Part shown: positions 1-7,020 of the stretch, piece by piece
How positions within the stretch are numbered: position 1 is the stretch's first letter
Layout: every line of letters begins with the position of its first letter
IMG/VR virus record: IMGVR_UViG_3300036845_000127
Coordinates: 1-32,073 of that record
DNA: 32,073 nucleotides
Source: a virus
Direction: 5' to 3' (one strand)
Notes under the pieces: generated by a model
Told to the model about the DNA's origin: nothing
Databases searched by the model: none
Seen by the model: only the letters and a program-made list of their open reading frames with translations
Position numbers and translations under genes: made by a program

Positions 1-99
1 GAGATTTGCCGCTTAGCGATCTTTGGGAGGATACCCCCCGAGGAAATGGAAGCTGAAGCGGCCAAGCTCTTGACCACAAGGAAACAAACCCATGTCTAA
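1..99 (+). CDS. 3' end of an unknown protein (partial)
   Basis: The first frame is open from the window edge to a TAA at 97-99. It encodes about 32 residues ending in an acidic helical stretch (PPEEMEAEAAKLL) and a short basic tail. The stop falls 6 bases inside the next gene, the kind of short overlap common in this genome. The other two forward frames are closed. No start is visible and the tail is too short to recognise. It may be the real C terminus of the preceding gene, but chance cannot be excluded at this length. Confidence 0.35.
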   Translation, partial: EICRLAIFGRIPPEEMEAEAAKLLTTRKQTHV

Positions 100-424
100 G
101 CTGAACCTCTATCGTTACTTCCTGCCCCTCGCGACGAATGCGGGGCTCTCGACCGAACGCGCCCGCAAGGCGTGGGAGGCTGAAGCTTTAAAGGTCGCTG
201 GGGGCTACACGCTGAACGCCTTCGCGGATGGCGTGTGGCAAGGGGAAGGCGGCAAGGTCTACAAGGACCGTATCGCCCCCTATGACGTGGCGACGGATCG
301 GGAGGGGGCCGCCAAGCTCACTGAGGCTTGGTTTAAGGCCTTCCCGGATCAAGAAGCCCTCTTCGTCGCCAAGCTGGGGGAGGCGACCATTCTCCCCCGT
401 GAGCTGGCGGCCCTCGGCGCGTAG
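92..424 (+). CDS. Hypothetical phage protein, 110 aa
   Basis: ATG start with AAGGA about 9 bases upstream. The product is a small soluble protein with no signal peptide or membrane segment. It has a helical N-terminal part (STERARKAWEAEALK) and a C-terminal half with a YDVATDREGAAKL segment and a WFKAFPDQEALFVAKLGEA segment. I do not recognise a named family, although the layout resembles small conserved early proteins of proteobacterial phages. A TTTAAA core at 187-192 lies in the codons for Leu-Lys, giving a TTA leucine codon that is rare here. The gene is followed directly by a strong terminator, so it closes a transcription unit that starts left of the window. Confidence 0.8.
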   Translation: MSKLNLYRYFLPLATNAGLSTERARKAWEAEALKVAGGYTLNAFADGVWQGEGGKVYKDRIAPYDVATDREGAAKLTEAWFKAFPDQEALFVAKLGEATILPRELAALGA

Positions 425-434
425 CTTCAAACTC

Positions 435-466
435 AAGCCCCCTGGAGTGATCCGGGGGGCTTTTTT
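435..466 (+). terminator. Intrinsic terminator after the first gene
   Basis: An inverted repeat of about 12 bp (435-446 with 451-462) closes on a GTGA loop, a GNRA-type tetraloop. It contains one T-G wobble and is followed by a run of six T at 461-466. It starts 11 bases after the stop codon of the 92-424 gene and points in the same direction, so it should end that transcript. Confidence 0.9.
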
Positions 467-564
467 GTTGTCCCGAGTTTGCGGGGCCGCGCCCCTCGCT
501 GGAATGCCTAGGCCAGCCGACGCGGAACCGTGGCTTCGATCACGGAAACGTGAAGCTTCCAAGG

Positions 565-593
565 TTGACAAACTCAATTCCCCATGGTATCGT
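565..593 (+). promoter_or_regulatory. Candidate sigma70-type promoter (distal of two)
   Basis: TTGACA at 565-570, a 17-base spacer and TATCGT at 588-593. It is the first of two tandem promoters in the gene-free stretch 425-753, which otherwise holds the terminator at 435-466 and a small inverted repeat (CGGCAT 630-635, ATGCCG 650-655) that could be an operator or RNA hairpin. The -35 is a perfect consensus; the -10 keeps T-A and the final T. Confidence 0.6.
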
Positions 594-694
594 CCGCAGG
601 ACGGCGACCCGCAGGGAGCGGGGCCTTAGCGGCATTCGATACCTAGCATATGCCGAAACGGGTAAACTTAGCAAAGCCGCTCACACAAGCAAAT

Positions 695-723
695 TTGACA
701 AGCTTATCAAACCCGTGTATATC
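695..723 (+). promoter_or_regulatory. Candidate sigma70-type promoter for the protease operon
   Basis: TTGACA at 695-700, a 17-base spacer and TATATC at 718-723. The predicted transcript starts near 730, just upstream of the Shine-Dalgarno sequence AGGAGG and the ATG at 754. This is the better of the two tandem promoters before the operon 754-2689. Confidence 0.7.
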
Positions 724-753
724 GCGGGCTCTCACGGTCAACAGGAGGACCCA

Positions 754-1644
754 ATGACCGACCTACTTACAGCCCCCAACGTCGGGACTGGCCCCCATGG
801 CGTCGAGCATGACGCCTCGGACGGCTTCTATTACCTGACGCTCCACGGGACGCGCACGGGCAAGAGCTACCCCCTCGGGAAGACCGCCTATCGCACGGCC
901 CGCAAGCTCAACGATGAGCACGGCCCCGAGGCTGTGCCCGGCTTCCTGGAGGACCCGGAACCGAAGGCGACGGCCCCCGCGCCCAAGCCCAAGGCTCCCA
1001 AGCCCGCGCCAACTCCCAAGGCTCCCCCGAAGATCGAGGAGCCCGGCAAGGTCTTTAAAGGCACGCGCGAGGAGTGGCTTAACGGCTTCATCGCGGCGGC
1101 CCGCCCCGTGTTCAAGGCGCATGGGCTGGAGCTTCCCGAGAAAATCCGGGCGAGCGTCGGCTTCATGTTCCGGGGCGGCAAGGCTATCGGGCAATGCTGG
1201 CACGAAGCCAGCTCGACGGACGGGACGCGCGAAATCTTCGTGATCCCGACGCTCGACGACAGCGCGCGGATCGCGGACGTGCTCACGCATGAGCTGTGTC
1301 ACACGCTGTTCGGCCCGGACGAGAAGCACGGCAAGAACTTTAAAGCCGCCGTGACGAAGCTGGGGCTCGAAGGCAAGGCGACGGCTACGGTCGCCGGGCC
1401 GGGCTGGCTCGAATGGGCCGGGCCGATCCTGGAGGACTTGGGGCGCATCCCCCATGCCGCCATCGACCCCGCGCTCTCCGGCGTCAAGAAGCAGAAGACC
1501 TACCTCCTCAAGTGCGAGTGCGAGGAGTGCGGCCTGATCTTCCGGGCGACCGCGAAGGCGATCAACGGCAAGACCCTGCGCTGCACCGACGCGGACTGCG
1601 ACGGACTGGTCAAGGTCGAGGGCGCGGAGGAGACCGGCGAGTGA
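754..1644 (+). CDS. SprT-like zinc metalloprotease with C-terminal zinc ribbon
   Basis: I chose ATG 754 because AGGAGG sits 6 bases upstream and a promoter ends just before it; the frame is open further upstream but across both promoters. The 296-residue product has an N-terminal module of about 60 residues, a Pro/Lys/Ala-rich linker (PKPKAPKPAPTPKAPP), a central domain with the metalloprotease motif HELCH (residues about 180-190), and a C-terminal ribbon with the cysteines CECEEC and CTDADC. HExxH plus a zinc ribbon is the layout of SprT/SprT-like proteins, known elsewhere for cleaving protein-DNA adducts. Its role in the phage is inferred only. Two TTTAAA cores (1054, 1339) encode Phe-Lys. 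The gene overlaps the next by 4 bases. Confidence 0.75.
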   Translation: MTDLLTAPNVGTGPHGVEHDASDGFYYLTLHGTRTGKSYPLGKTAYRTARKLNDEHGPEAVPGFLEDPEPKATAPAPKPKAPKPAPTPKAPPKIEEPGKVFKGTREEWLNGFIAAARPVFKAHGLELPEKIRASVGFMFRGGKAIGQCWHEASSTDGTREIFVIPTLDDSARIADVLTHELCHTLFGPDEKHGKNFKAAVTKLGLEGKATATVAGPGWLEWAGPILEDLGRIPHAAIDPALSGVKKQKTYLLKCECEECGLIFRATAKAINGKTLRCTDADCDGLVKVEGAEETGE

Positions 1645-2042
1645 TCCTTGCCGACCTCCACCCGCGCCTGCGAAGGCACAAGGTGCAGGAGGCTCTGGGA
1701 GCGGCCCTTCGTCAGATCGAGGGGCCGACCTCAACCTCCGACCTCGTGAAGCGCATAGCTGTGATCTTGGGAACCCCCAAGGAGACCACGGCTATCGCGC
1801 GGCTTGTCGGCGAGCTGGCCCCGGATCACCCGAGCGCCAGGGAGACCGGCGAGACCTTCATGAAGTATGGGCGCTTGATGAAGCGGCGCGAATGGCTTCC
1901 GTCGCACGCCAAGCGGACGAACAAGAGCCGGGTCGAGCTAGACCCGGATGAGCTGGCGCGGCGACGCGCTGTGATTGCCTCCCATGAGGAGGCGGATGAG
2001 TGGACCGTCCAGCCGGACGAGCCGGAATTTTTGGAGGACTAG
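1641..2042 (+). CDS. Hypothetical protein, 133 aa, possible winged-helix fold
   Basis: The start is GTG 1641, which overlaps the upstream TGA as GTGA and has GGAGGAG about 8 bases upstream. The protein is charged and mostly helical. Residues 25-60 (TSTSDLVKRIAVILGTPKE and following) could be a small helix-turn-helix; a basic middle (KYGRLMKRREWLPSHAKR) and an acidic tail (VQPDEPEFLED) follow. No family is recognised. Position in a translationally coupled early operon suggests an accessory role in host takeover or replication. Confidence 0.7.
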   Translation: MILADLHPRLRRHKVQEALGAALRQIEGPTSTSDLVKRIAVILGTPKETTAIARLVGELAPDHPSARETGETFMKYGRLMKRREWLPSHAKRTNKSRVELDPDELARRRAVIASHEEADEWTVQPDEPEFLED

Positions 2043-2045
2043 ACT

Positions 2046-2429
2046 ATGGGTAAGAGCTTTAAAGCCCTCGTGCATGTGGGCGAAACGCTGAGCGACGACT
2101 TCACCCAGATCGTGGCGTGCATCGACGGCCAGCTCTGGGAGCTGGACAGCGTGCTCTCGGCGATCAACAAGGATGCGGTCGGCTACCGCCGCTCCAACGC
2201 GGCCAACCTGACGGGCGGGGCGAACTACGTGCCCGGCGAGCTGGAGCAAGCCGTGGGCCGCTCGGCTGAACTGCTGCAAGCCCTCAAGCCGGTCGCCGAG
2301 CTGGCGGCCAAGTGGGCTGCGGAGGACGCGGCGCTCGCCGCCGATCCCGGAGCCGCCGCACGCGCCGCGAAGACCTACGAGGCTAGCGCCGATCCGCGCA
2401 AGCCGGGCCGCTACGAGATCAGGGCATGA
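2046..2429 (+). CDS. Hypothetical helical protein, 127 aa
   Basis: ATG with GGAGGA 7 bases upstream, starting 3 bases after the previous stop. The product is soluble and Ala-rich. Its C-terminal half is predicted helical (PGELEQAVGRSAELLQALKP, then an AAKWAAEDAALAADPGAAAR-type stretch). No motif is recognised. A TTTAAA core at 2058 encodes Phe-Lys at residues 5-6. The stop overlaps the next start as ATGA. Confidence 0.7.
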   Translation: MGKSFKALVHVGETLSDDFTQIVACIDGQLWELDSVLSAINKDAVGYRRSNAANLTGGANYVPGELEQAVGRSAELLQALKPVAELAAKWAAEDAALAADPGAAARAAKTYEASADPRKPGRYEIRA

Positions 2430-2689
2430 AGTGGCGCACACAACCGGGCCTCCCCTCGCGGGGGGCTCGCGTCGTGCTCCAGGGCCATGAGGCTCCGGTC
2501 ATGACGGTCGCCCGCCACACCCAGTATGACAACGGCGAGGTGGAGTGCATCTGGTTCACTCCCGATCACGTGGTCCAACGGGCGTGGCTCCCTGCCTCCC
2601 TGCTGCGCGCCCCGCCGCGCAAGCCCTTCCTTCCCGGCTCCGTGCGAGCTGGCGTTATGGGGCTTGACCGGGGCCGCCGGAGGGGCTAG
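2426..2689 (+). CDS. YodC/DUF2158-like small protein
   Basis: 87 residues, ATGA overlap with the upstream gene. The segment GARVVLQGHEAPVMTV, followed by GEVECIWFTPDHVVQRAWLP, matches the DUF2158/YodC pattern (a residue run before VVxLxSGGPxMTV, then GxVxCxWF). These are small beta-barrel proteins of unknown role found in bacteria and phages. The C terminus is basic (GLDRGRRRG). The TAG stop forms the first three bases of the -10 element of a promoter for the next gene. Confidence 0.6.
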   Translation: MKWRTQPGLPSRGARVVLQGHEAPVMTVARHTQYDNGEVECIWFTPDHVVQRAWLPASLLRAPPRKPFLPGSVRAGVMGLDRGRRRG

Positions 2690-2692
2690 GCT
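2664..2692 (+). promoter_or_regulatory. Candidate promoter TTGACC-N17-TAGGCT
   Basis: TTGACC at 2664-2669, a 17-base spacer and TAGGCT at 2687-2692, lying inside the end of the DUF2158-like gene. The same -10 hexamer and spacing recur at 9651-9679. In both places a stem-loop with a T-run lies between the promoter and the gene. Confidence 0.55.
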
Positions 2693-2717
2693 CATCCGGC
2701 ATGAGGTTGCGTCACCT

Positions 2718-2750
2718 GGGGGAGGGCTTCGGCCTTCCCCCTTTTTCTTT
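2718..2750 (+). terminator. C(UUCG)G hairpin with T-run: terminator or attenuator
   Basis: A 10-bp stem (2718-2727 with 2732-2741, one G-T wobble) is capped by C-TTCG-G, the very stable UUCG tetraloop, and followed by TTTTTCTTT at 2742-2750. It is a strong intrinsic terminator for the 754-2689 operon. Because it lies downstream of the promoter at 2664-2692 and upstream of the ATG at 2761, it could also attenuate that promoter. Confidence 0.8.
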
Positions 2751-2760
2751 GGAGCTGAGC

Positions 2761-3162
2761 ATGGCGACCGTCTTCGAGACCCCGAGCGCAGAGACCGCGA
2801 GCTGGCAGTACAAGGCCATCGTCGCCACGCGCGGCAATCAGACCCTCCTCGGCGCGATCTTCCTCCAGATCATCGGCAAGCAGGCGAAGCACCCCCCGCA
2901 GATCATCGGGACCGCGACGGTCGATGAGGAGGGGCTGTGCTGGACCCTGATACGCAAGCAGCACGGCGCAGAGATCGCCGAAGGCATGGTGTGCGTCGGG
3001 CTGATCGGCGACCTCGTTGACGAGTTCCGCAGGCTGGCCGACTTCCTCAAGCTGGATGACCAGGAGCGCGTCGAGCTGTTCGACGAACTGCGGAAGTGGG
3101 TCGCGGTTGACCTACGCGCAGATCACGCCGAGATGCAGCACGAGGGGCAGACCCTCCACTAG
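2761..3162 (+). CDS. Hypothetical protein, 133 aa
   Basis: I chose ATG 2761 because GGAG lies 7 bases upstream and the frame before it crosses the terminator hairpin. Soluble, no clear motif. The N-terminal part looks beta-rich (ASWQYKAIVATRGNQTLLGA, then PPQIIGTATVDEEGLCWTLI); the C-terminal part is an acidic helical region (DLVDEFRRLADFLKLDDQER). The stop is tail-to-tail with the primase-helicase gene: CTAG at 3159-3162 provides TAG on both strands. Confidence 0.7.
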   Translation: MATVFETPSAETASWQYKAIVATRGNQTLLGAIFLQIIGKQAKHPPQIIGTATVDEEGLCWTLIRKQHGAEIAEGMVCVGLIGDLVDEFRRLADFLKLDDQERVELFDELRKWVAVDLRADHAEMQHEGQTLH

Positions 3163-5033
3163 GGCAGGAACCACAGGAGGCTCGGGCCAACCCCGATGCA
3201 GTAGGCCTCCAGGCGCGTCCGCGCCAGCTTCGCCAGCACCTTCTCCTGCCTAGAGATCAGCGCCTCGCGCGCCTCCTCGGTCATGTCCGGGTTCGCCTTG
3301 CTCACCATCTCGACGGCCAGGACCCGCGTCGCCACGCCGTTGTCCGCGCCGACCGCGCCCATGTCCCGCAGCATCGCGCCAATCTCCTTGGGGGCGAGCA
3401 CGTCCTGGACACGGGTGAGCGCGGAGTAGTCTTTAAAGTCAATGGGCTGGAGCACCATCTGGCCCATAATCTCCCGGCCCTCGAAGCACCAGGGCTCCTC
3501 ACGCTCGGGGGCGTCCTTCTGCCTGACGCACCGCACGCTCACCGCGCGCAGGCCCTTGTTGCGCGAGACCTGGAACGCCGCATCGACCGCACCCTCAAGC
3601 GCGTTGGAGCCGCGCATGCCGCGCCCCTCTTCCTTGCCGGTGTGGTGGACCACGAGGACGGCGCACTTCAGGTGCGTCTTGATTGCGTCGAGGAAGGAGA
3701 TCATCAGGCCCATGTCGCGGGCGTCGTTCTCGTTCAGGCCTACAGCCGTCCGCGCCAGCGTGTCGATGACCACGAGGCCGGGCCGCAGCACCTCAATCTC
3801 CTTGATGAATTCGAGCTTCGCCTCATCGTCGGCGGCCCATGGGGCTTCGTTGATGAGGTAGAACGGGATGGGACCATCGACGCCGCGCGCCGCCTTCCAG
3901 GCGTTCTTGCGCTCCTTCACGCCGCGCCCGCCTTCGCCCGCCACGTAGACCACGCACGTCCCGAGGGTCGCCAGCTCGGCGCTCCAGTTGACGGCAAGGT
4001 AGGTCTTTAAAGAGCCCGGCGGCCCGAACAGGACGCTCACGCCTTCGTCGGGGAACAGGTCGGGTATGAGCCAGCTCGGGGCAGGCCAGTTGTCGGCTTC
4101 TTCCTCCGTCCACGGACGGAACCGGCGACGCCGGGGCTTGGGGTCGGGCGGGGGCTCCTCATCGGGTAGGTCTCCGAGATCAAGCGTGTCTAGGACTGAT
4201 CCGAAGGCCTCCTCTGAGGAGCCCGCCGCCCATGCGCCCGCCTCGTTCTGGGCGTAGCGAGCTGCGTTTTCGACCTTGCACGCCAGCTCATCTTCGTCCC
4301 ATGGCGGTACGCAATGAGGGTTCCAGAGTTCGCACAGGAGCGCCAGCGCCATCTCCTCGGAGATGCCCAGGTTCATCACCTTGCACGAAATTACAAACGT
4401 AAACTGATCGCCCATGTGCCCCTCGACCGCGACCTTGCCTTGGGCCACACAGTCGAGCAGGAACTTCCGGGCGCGGTTGACATTGATCGGCGCGTCGAGG
4501 TCATCGACCGCTGCCTTGACATGCTCCCGCTTTAAAGCTTCAAGGAACTGCCCGACTTCGGGGGGCAGGGGCGCGGGCGAGCGGTCATCCTCGACCACAT
4601 ACGGCTTACCGCCGACCACCGAAGGCGGTACAAGCGCATAAGAGCCAACGCCTCGGGTGTCGATATGCTCGCCGAGCTTCGACTGAGTTGCCGGGAGAAT
4701 GCCGGTGTAATACTCGTGGAGCCCGCCGCGAGGCGTGCGGACTTTGTAAGTTGCCGGGAGGCGAACGTGCTCATCTTGCCACTTCTCCCACGCGATGATC
4801 CCCTCCTGGCCGTCGAGGTCAACGATACCCTGCCCGACCATGTGAGGACTGAACGCGATATTGTATTGCGGGTTCTCCGACCACCAAGCGTCAATAACCG
4901 CAAGATCAGTCGAAGCATCGTGGAACCCATTCGGCGTGGCGGGTTGCTTTAAATCCACCTTGCAGGGGAATACAGGGACGCCGTTGCTGGCGAGGCGCTG
5001 TGCTTCTGCGTGGAGTGCTGAGAGAGGTTGCAT
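3159..5033 (-). CDS. Prim-Pol (AEP) primase fused to RepA-like helicase
   Basis: 624 residues. Residues 1-150 are a bifunctional primase/polymerase (AEP) domain: DxD metal ligands in VDLDG (D72, D74), a GGLHEYY segment with H106, and DTRGVGSYALVPPS near 125-139. A helical linker domain follows (about 180-265). Residues about 315-530 form a RecA-like ATPase: Walker A GPPGSLKT (K343), Walker B LVVIDTLAR (about 419-427) and a VVHHTGKEEGRGMRGS loop, as in RSF1010 RepA-type helicases. It should prime and unwind at the fork. The Walker A Leu-Lys is encoded across a TTTAAA core, forcing TTA for Leu; three more cores lie at 3432, 4531 and 4948. It is the only - strand gene in the replication arm and has only a weak GGA Shine-Dalgarno. 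Confidence 0.9.
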   Translation of the reverse strand: MQPLSALHAEAQRLASNGVPVFPCKVDLKQPATPNGFHDASTDLAVIDAWWSENPQYNIAFSPHMVGQGIVDLDGQEGIIAWEKWQDEHVRLPATYKVRTPRGGLHEYYTGILPATQSKLGEHIDTRGVGSYALVPPSVVGGKPYVVEDDRSPAPLPPEVGQFLEALKREHVKAAVDDLDAPINVNRARKFLLDCVAQGKVAVEGHMGDQFTFVISCKVMNLGISEEMALALLCELWNPHCVPPWDEDELACKVENAARYAQNEAGAWAAGSSEEAFGSVLDTLDLGDLPDEEPPPDPKPRRRRFRPWTEEEADNWPAPSWLIPDLFPDEGVSVLFGPPGSLKTYLAVNWSAELATLGTCVVYVAGEGGRGVKERKNAWKAARGVDGPIPFYLINEAPWAADDEAKLEFIKEIEVLRPGLVVIDTLARTAVGLNENDARDMGLMISFLDAIKTHLKCAVLVVHHTGKEEGRGMRGSNALEGAVDAAFQVSRNKGLRAVSVRCVRQKDAPEREEPWCFEGREIMGQMVLQPIDFKDYSALTRVQDVLAPKEIGAMLRDMGAVGADNGVATRVLAVEMVSKANPDMTEEAREALISRQEKVLAKLARTRLEAYCIGVGPSLLWFLP

Positions 5034-5041
5034 GTTTCCGC

Positions 5042-5070
5042 TTGACGGGGGTCCTAGACAGCCTTAGAAA
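5042..5070 (+). promoter_or_regulatory. Candidate rightward promoter in the divergent region
   Basis: TTGACG at 5042-5047, a 17-base spacer and TAGAAA at 5065-5070, in the 81-base gap between the leftward primase-helicase and the rightward replication genes. It would drive the genes from 5115 to about 7019. Confidence 0.5.
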
Positions 5071-5094
5071 GCACCCTTCACCACCCGTTGTCAA
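5065..5094 (-). promoter_or_regulatory. Candidate leftward promoter for the primase-helicase
   Basis: On the - strand TTGACA occupies 5094-5089. With an 18-base spacer the -10 would be TTTCTA at 5070-5065, the same bases that form the -10 of the rightward promoter. The -35 is perfect but the -10 and spacing are weak. Shared -10 bases would make the two promoters mutually exclusive. Confidence 0.35.
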
Positions 5095-5114
5095 CCCCAG
5101 GCATGGAGACCCCG

Positions 5115-5369
5115 ATGACGAAATCCCTGCATCAACAGATCAAGAGCGCCACCGCGCTCCAGAGCATCCGACAGGCCGAAGCGATGGCCGGTCACACGGT
5201 CGGGCAGCACTATCGCCCGTTCCGCCAGTTTCCGCAACTGCTCGCCACCACGCCGCGCCGCCACAAGGCGAACCGGCAGGAGAGCAAGGCCCGCGCCCGC
5301 TGGATGGGGCTCTACCGCTTCTTCCGGCCCGAGAGCTTCCACGACGGCGAATACGGCTTGGGGCTTTAA
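5115..5369 (+). CDS. Hypothetical basic protein, 84 aa
   Basis: I chose ATG 5115 (GGAG 6 bases upstream); the ATG at 5103 and a TTG at 5088 in the same frame have poorer signals. The protein is small and rich in Arg, Lys, His and Gln, with aromatic residues near the C terminus (ARWMGLYRFFRPESFHDGEY). It may bind nucleic acid, but no family is recognised. Its TAA stop is formed inside a CTTTAAAG palindrome at 5364-5371. Confidence 0.65.
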   Translation: MTKSLHQQIKSATALQSIRQAEAMAGHTVGQHYRPFRQFPQLLATTPRRHKANRQESKARARWMGLYRFFRPESFHDGEYGLGL

Positions 5370-5378
5370 AGCCCTCCG

Positions 5379-7019
5379 ATGATCCTCGACTACAACCCCA
5401 GCTCCCGCATCTTCCTCCTCCGGGTGCCCCGTGTCGCGGGCGCACCGGACGTGAAGTCGCTCATGACCGAACATGGTCTGGACTTCTCCGCGTCTGCCTC
5501 CAGGCCGGGGGAGGCGGTGCTGTTCACGAACCAGCCCTATGCGGCGTGCGCGTTCTTCGAGTACGCGACCGACCGCGCGAAGGCGCAGCTCATCGGGCTC
5601 CAGGGCCAGATCGAGATGAGCTGGGCGAAGGAGAGCAAGGGGCATATCAAGGTCCCGGACGACGAGGAGCTTGCCCCGTTCCAGATCGCGGGCGTGGAGT
5701 ACGCGCTCCAGCGGCAATGCACCCTGTTCGGCGACGTGCCCGGCCTCGGCAAGAGCCCGGAGGCCATCGCGTTCTGCAATGAGATCGGCGCGAAGCGCGT
5801 GCTGGTCATCTGCCCGGCGAACATTCGGCTCCAGTGGGTCAAGGTGATCCGGCGCTGGACCACTTTAAAGTTCCCCTACACCGTCTACCCCATCGTCCAC
5901 GGGCGGCACGGCGTCCACCCGTCCGCCAATTTTACAGTCGTAAGTTACGACCTCGCTTCGAGCCCCGCCATCTGGAAGGCGCTCGCGAAAGGGACCTATG
6001 ACGTACTCATCATCGACGAGGGCCACTACCTTAAGACCGTTGATACCAAGCGCACCCGCGCCGTCTTTGGAGGAGGCCTGCACCCGGTTGCGGAGGCGCT
6101 GTTTACTCGCGCTGGAGCGATCCTCGCCCTCACGGGAACACCCCTACCTAATCGCCCTCGCGAGGCTTACACGCTAGCCCGTGGGCTCTGCTTCGACAGC
6201 ATCGACTGGATGAGCGAGGACACCTTTAAATCCCGCTTCAACCCGAGCCGCCGGATCACCACGGAGAAGGGCAAGGTGTTCATCGACGAGCGGGCGGGCC
6301 GCCACGGTGAGCTGCAAGCCCGGCTGCGGTCGAACTTCATGGTCCGACGAGAGAAGTACGGGCCGAACGGCGTGGGCTACCAGCTCGGCATGCTCCAGAT
6401 GCCACAGTTTGAGGTGATCCAGGTCGAAGAGAACGCCGCCATCAAGCGCGCGCTGCAAGCGGAGCGCATGCTGGACATTGACCCGGAGGAGCTGGAGGGC
6501 GCGGACGCCGAATGCCTCGGGCAGGTTGCCACCGTGCGCCGCCTGATGGGCGTCGCCATGGCCCCGCTCGCCGCCGAGTACGTGGACATGCTCTTGGACG
6601 GGGGCGAGGAGAAGATCGTCCTGTTCGCCCACCATCACCAAGTGCTCGACATTCTGTGCAAGGAGCTGGCCCCTTGGGGCGTGCTGCGGATCGACGGCAA
6701 CACGTCGCAGGCGGGCAAGCAGCGCAACGTCAACGCCTTCATCTCCAACCCGCGCGTCCAGGTTCTCGTCGGCAACATGATGAGCATGGGGACGGGCACG
6801 GACGGGCTCCAGGAGGTGGCGCACCGCGCCGTGTTCGCCGAGCCGGACTGGGTGCCGGGCGTGAACCAGCAAGCCGTGGACCGACTGGATCGCGGCGGCC
6901 AGAACGTGCAGGTCCAAGCGGACTTCCTCGTGGCCCCCGGCTCCTTCATCGAGCGCATCCTGGCGTCGGCGCTGCGGAAGCACCAGAACACTCACAAGTC
7001 TCTGGATCGGAGGCTTTAA
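5379..7019 (+). CDS. SNF2-family DNA helicase/translocase
   Basis: 546 residues with the SF2/SNF2 set: motif I GDVPGLGKS (about 118-126), motif II IIDEGH (DEGH in place of DEAH, about 210-215), motif III LALTGTPLPNR, a C-terminal lobe with KIVLFAHHHQVLDIL, and motif VI QQAVDRLDRGGQ (about 497-508). The first 110 residues are a beta-rich extension as in annealing-helicase (SMARCAL1-like) proteins of phages. These enzymes move on duplex DNA and remodel forks or recombination intermediates. No good Shine-Dalgarno precedes ATG 5379, so translation may be coupled to the gene ending 9 bases upstream. TTTAAA cores at 5864 and 6225 are coding; the one at 7015 supplies the TAA stop. Confidence 0.9.
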   Translation: MILDYNPSSRIFLLRVPRVAGAPDVKSLMTEHGLDFSASASRPGEAVLFTNQPYAACAFFEYATDRAKAQLIGLQGQIEMSWAKESKGHIKVPDDEELAPFQIAGVEYALQRQCTLFGDVPGLGKSPEAIAFCNEIGAKRVLVICPANIRLQWVKVIRRWTTLKFPYTVYPIVHGRHGVHPSANFTVVSYDLASSPAIWKALAKGTYDVLIIDEGHYLKTVDTKRTRAVFGGGLHPVAEALFTRAGAILALTGTPLPNRPREAYTLARGLCFDSIDWMSEDTFKSRFNPSRRITTEKGKVFIDERAGRHGELQARLRSNFMVRREKYGPNGVGYQLGMLQMPQFEVIQVEENAAIKRALQAERMLDIDPEELEGADAECLGQVATVRRLMGVAMAPLAAEYVDMLLDGGEEKIVLFAHHHQVLDILCKELAPWGVLRIDGNTSQAGKQRNVNAFISNPRVQVLVGNMMSMGTGTDGLQEVAHRAVFAEPDWVPGVNQQAVDRLDRGGQNVQVQADFLVAPGSFIERILASALRKHQNTHKSLDRRL

Positions 7020-7020
7020 A

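Noticed and set aside
550-753. Upstream extension of the protease frame to 550
   Set aside because: It spans both candidate promoters, has AT-rich non-coding composition, and ATG 754 has a strong ribosome site.
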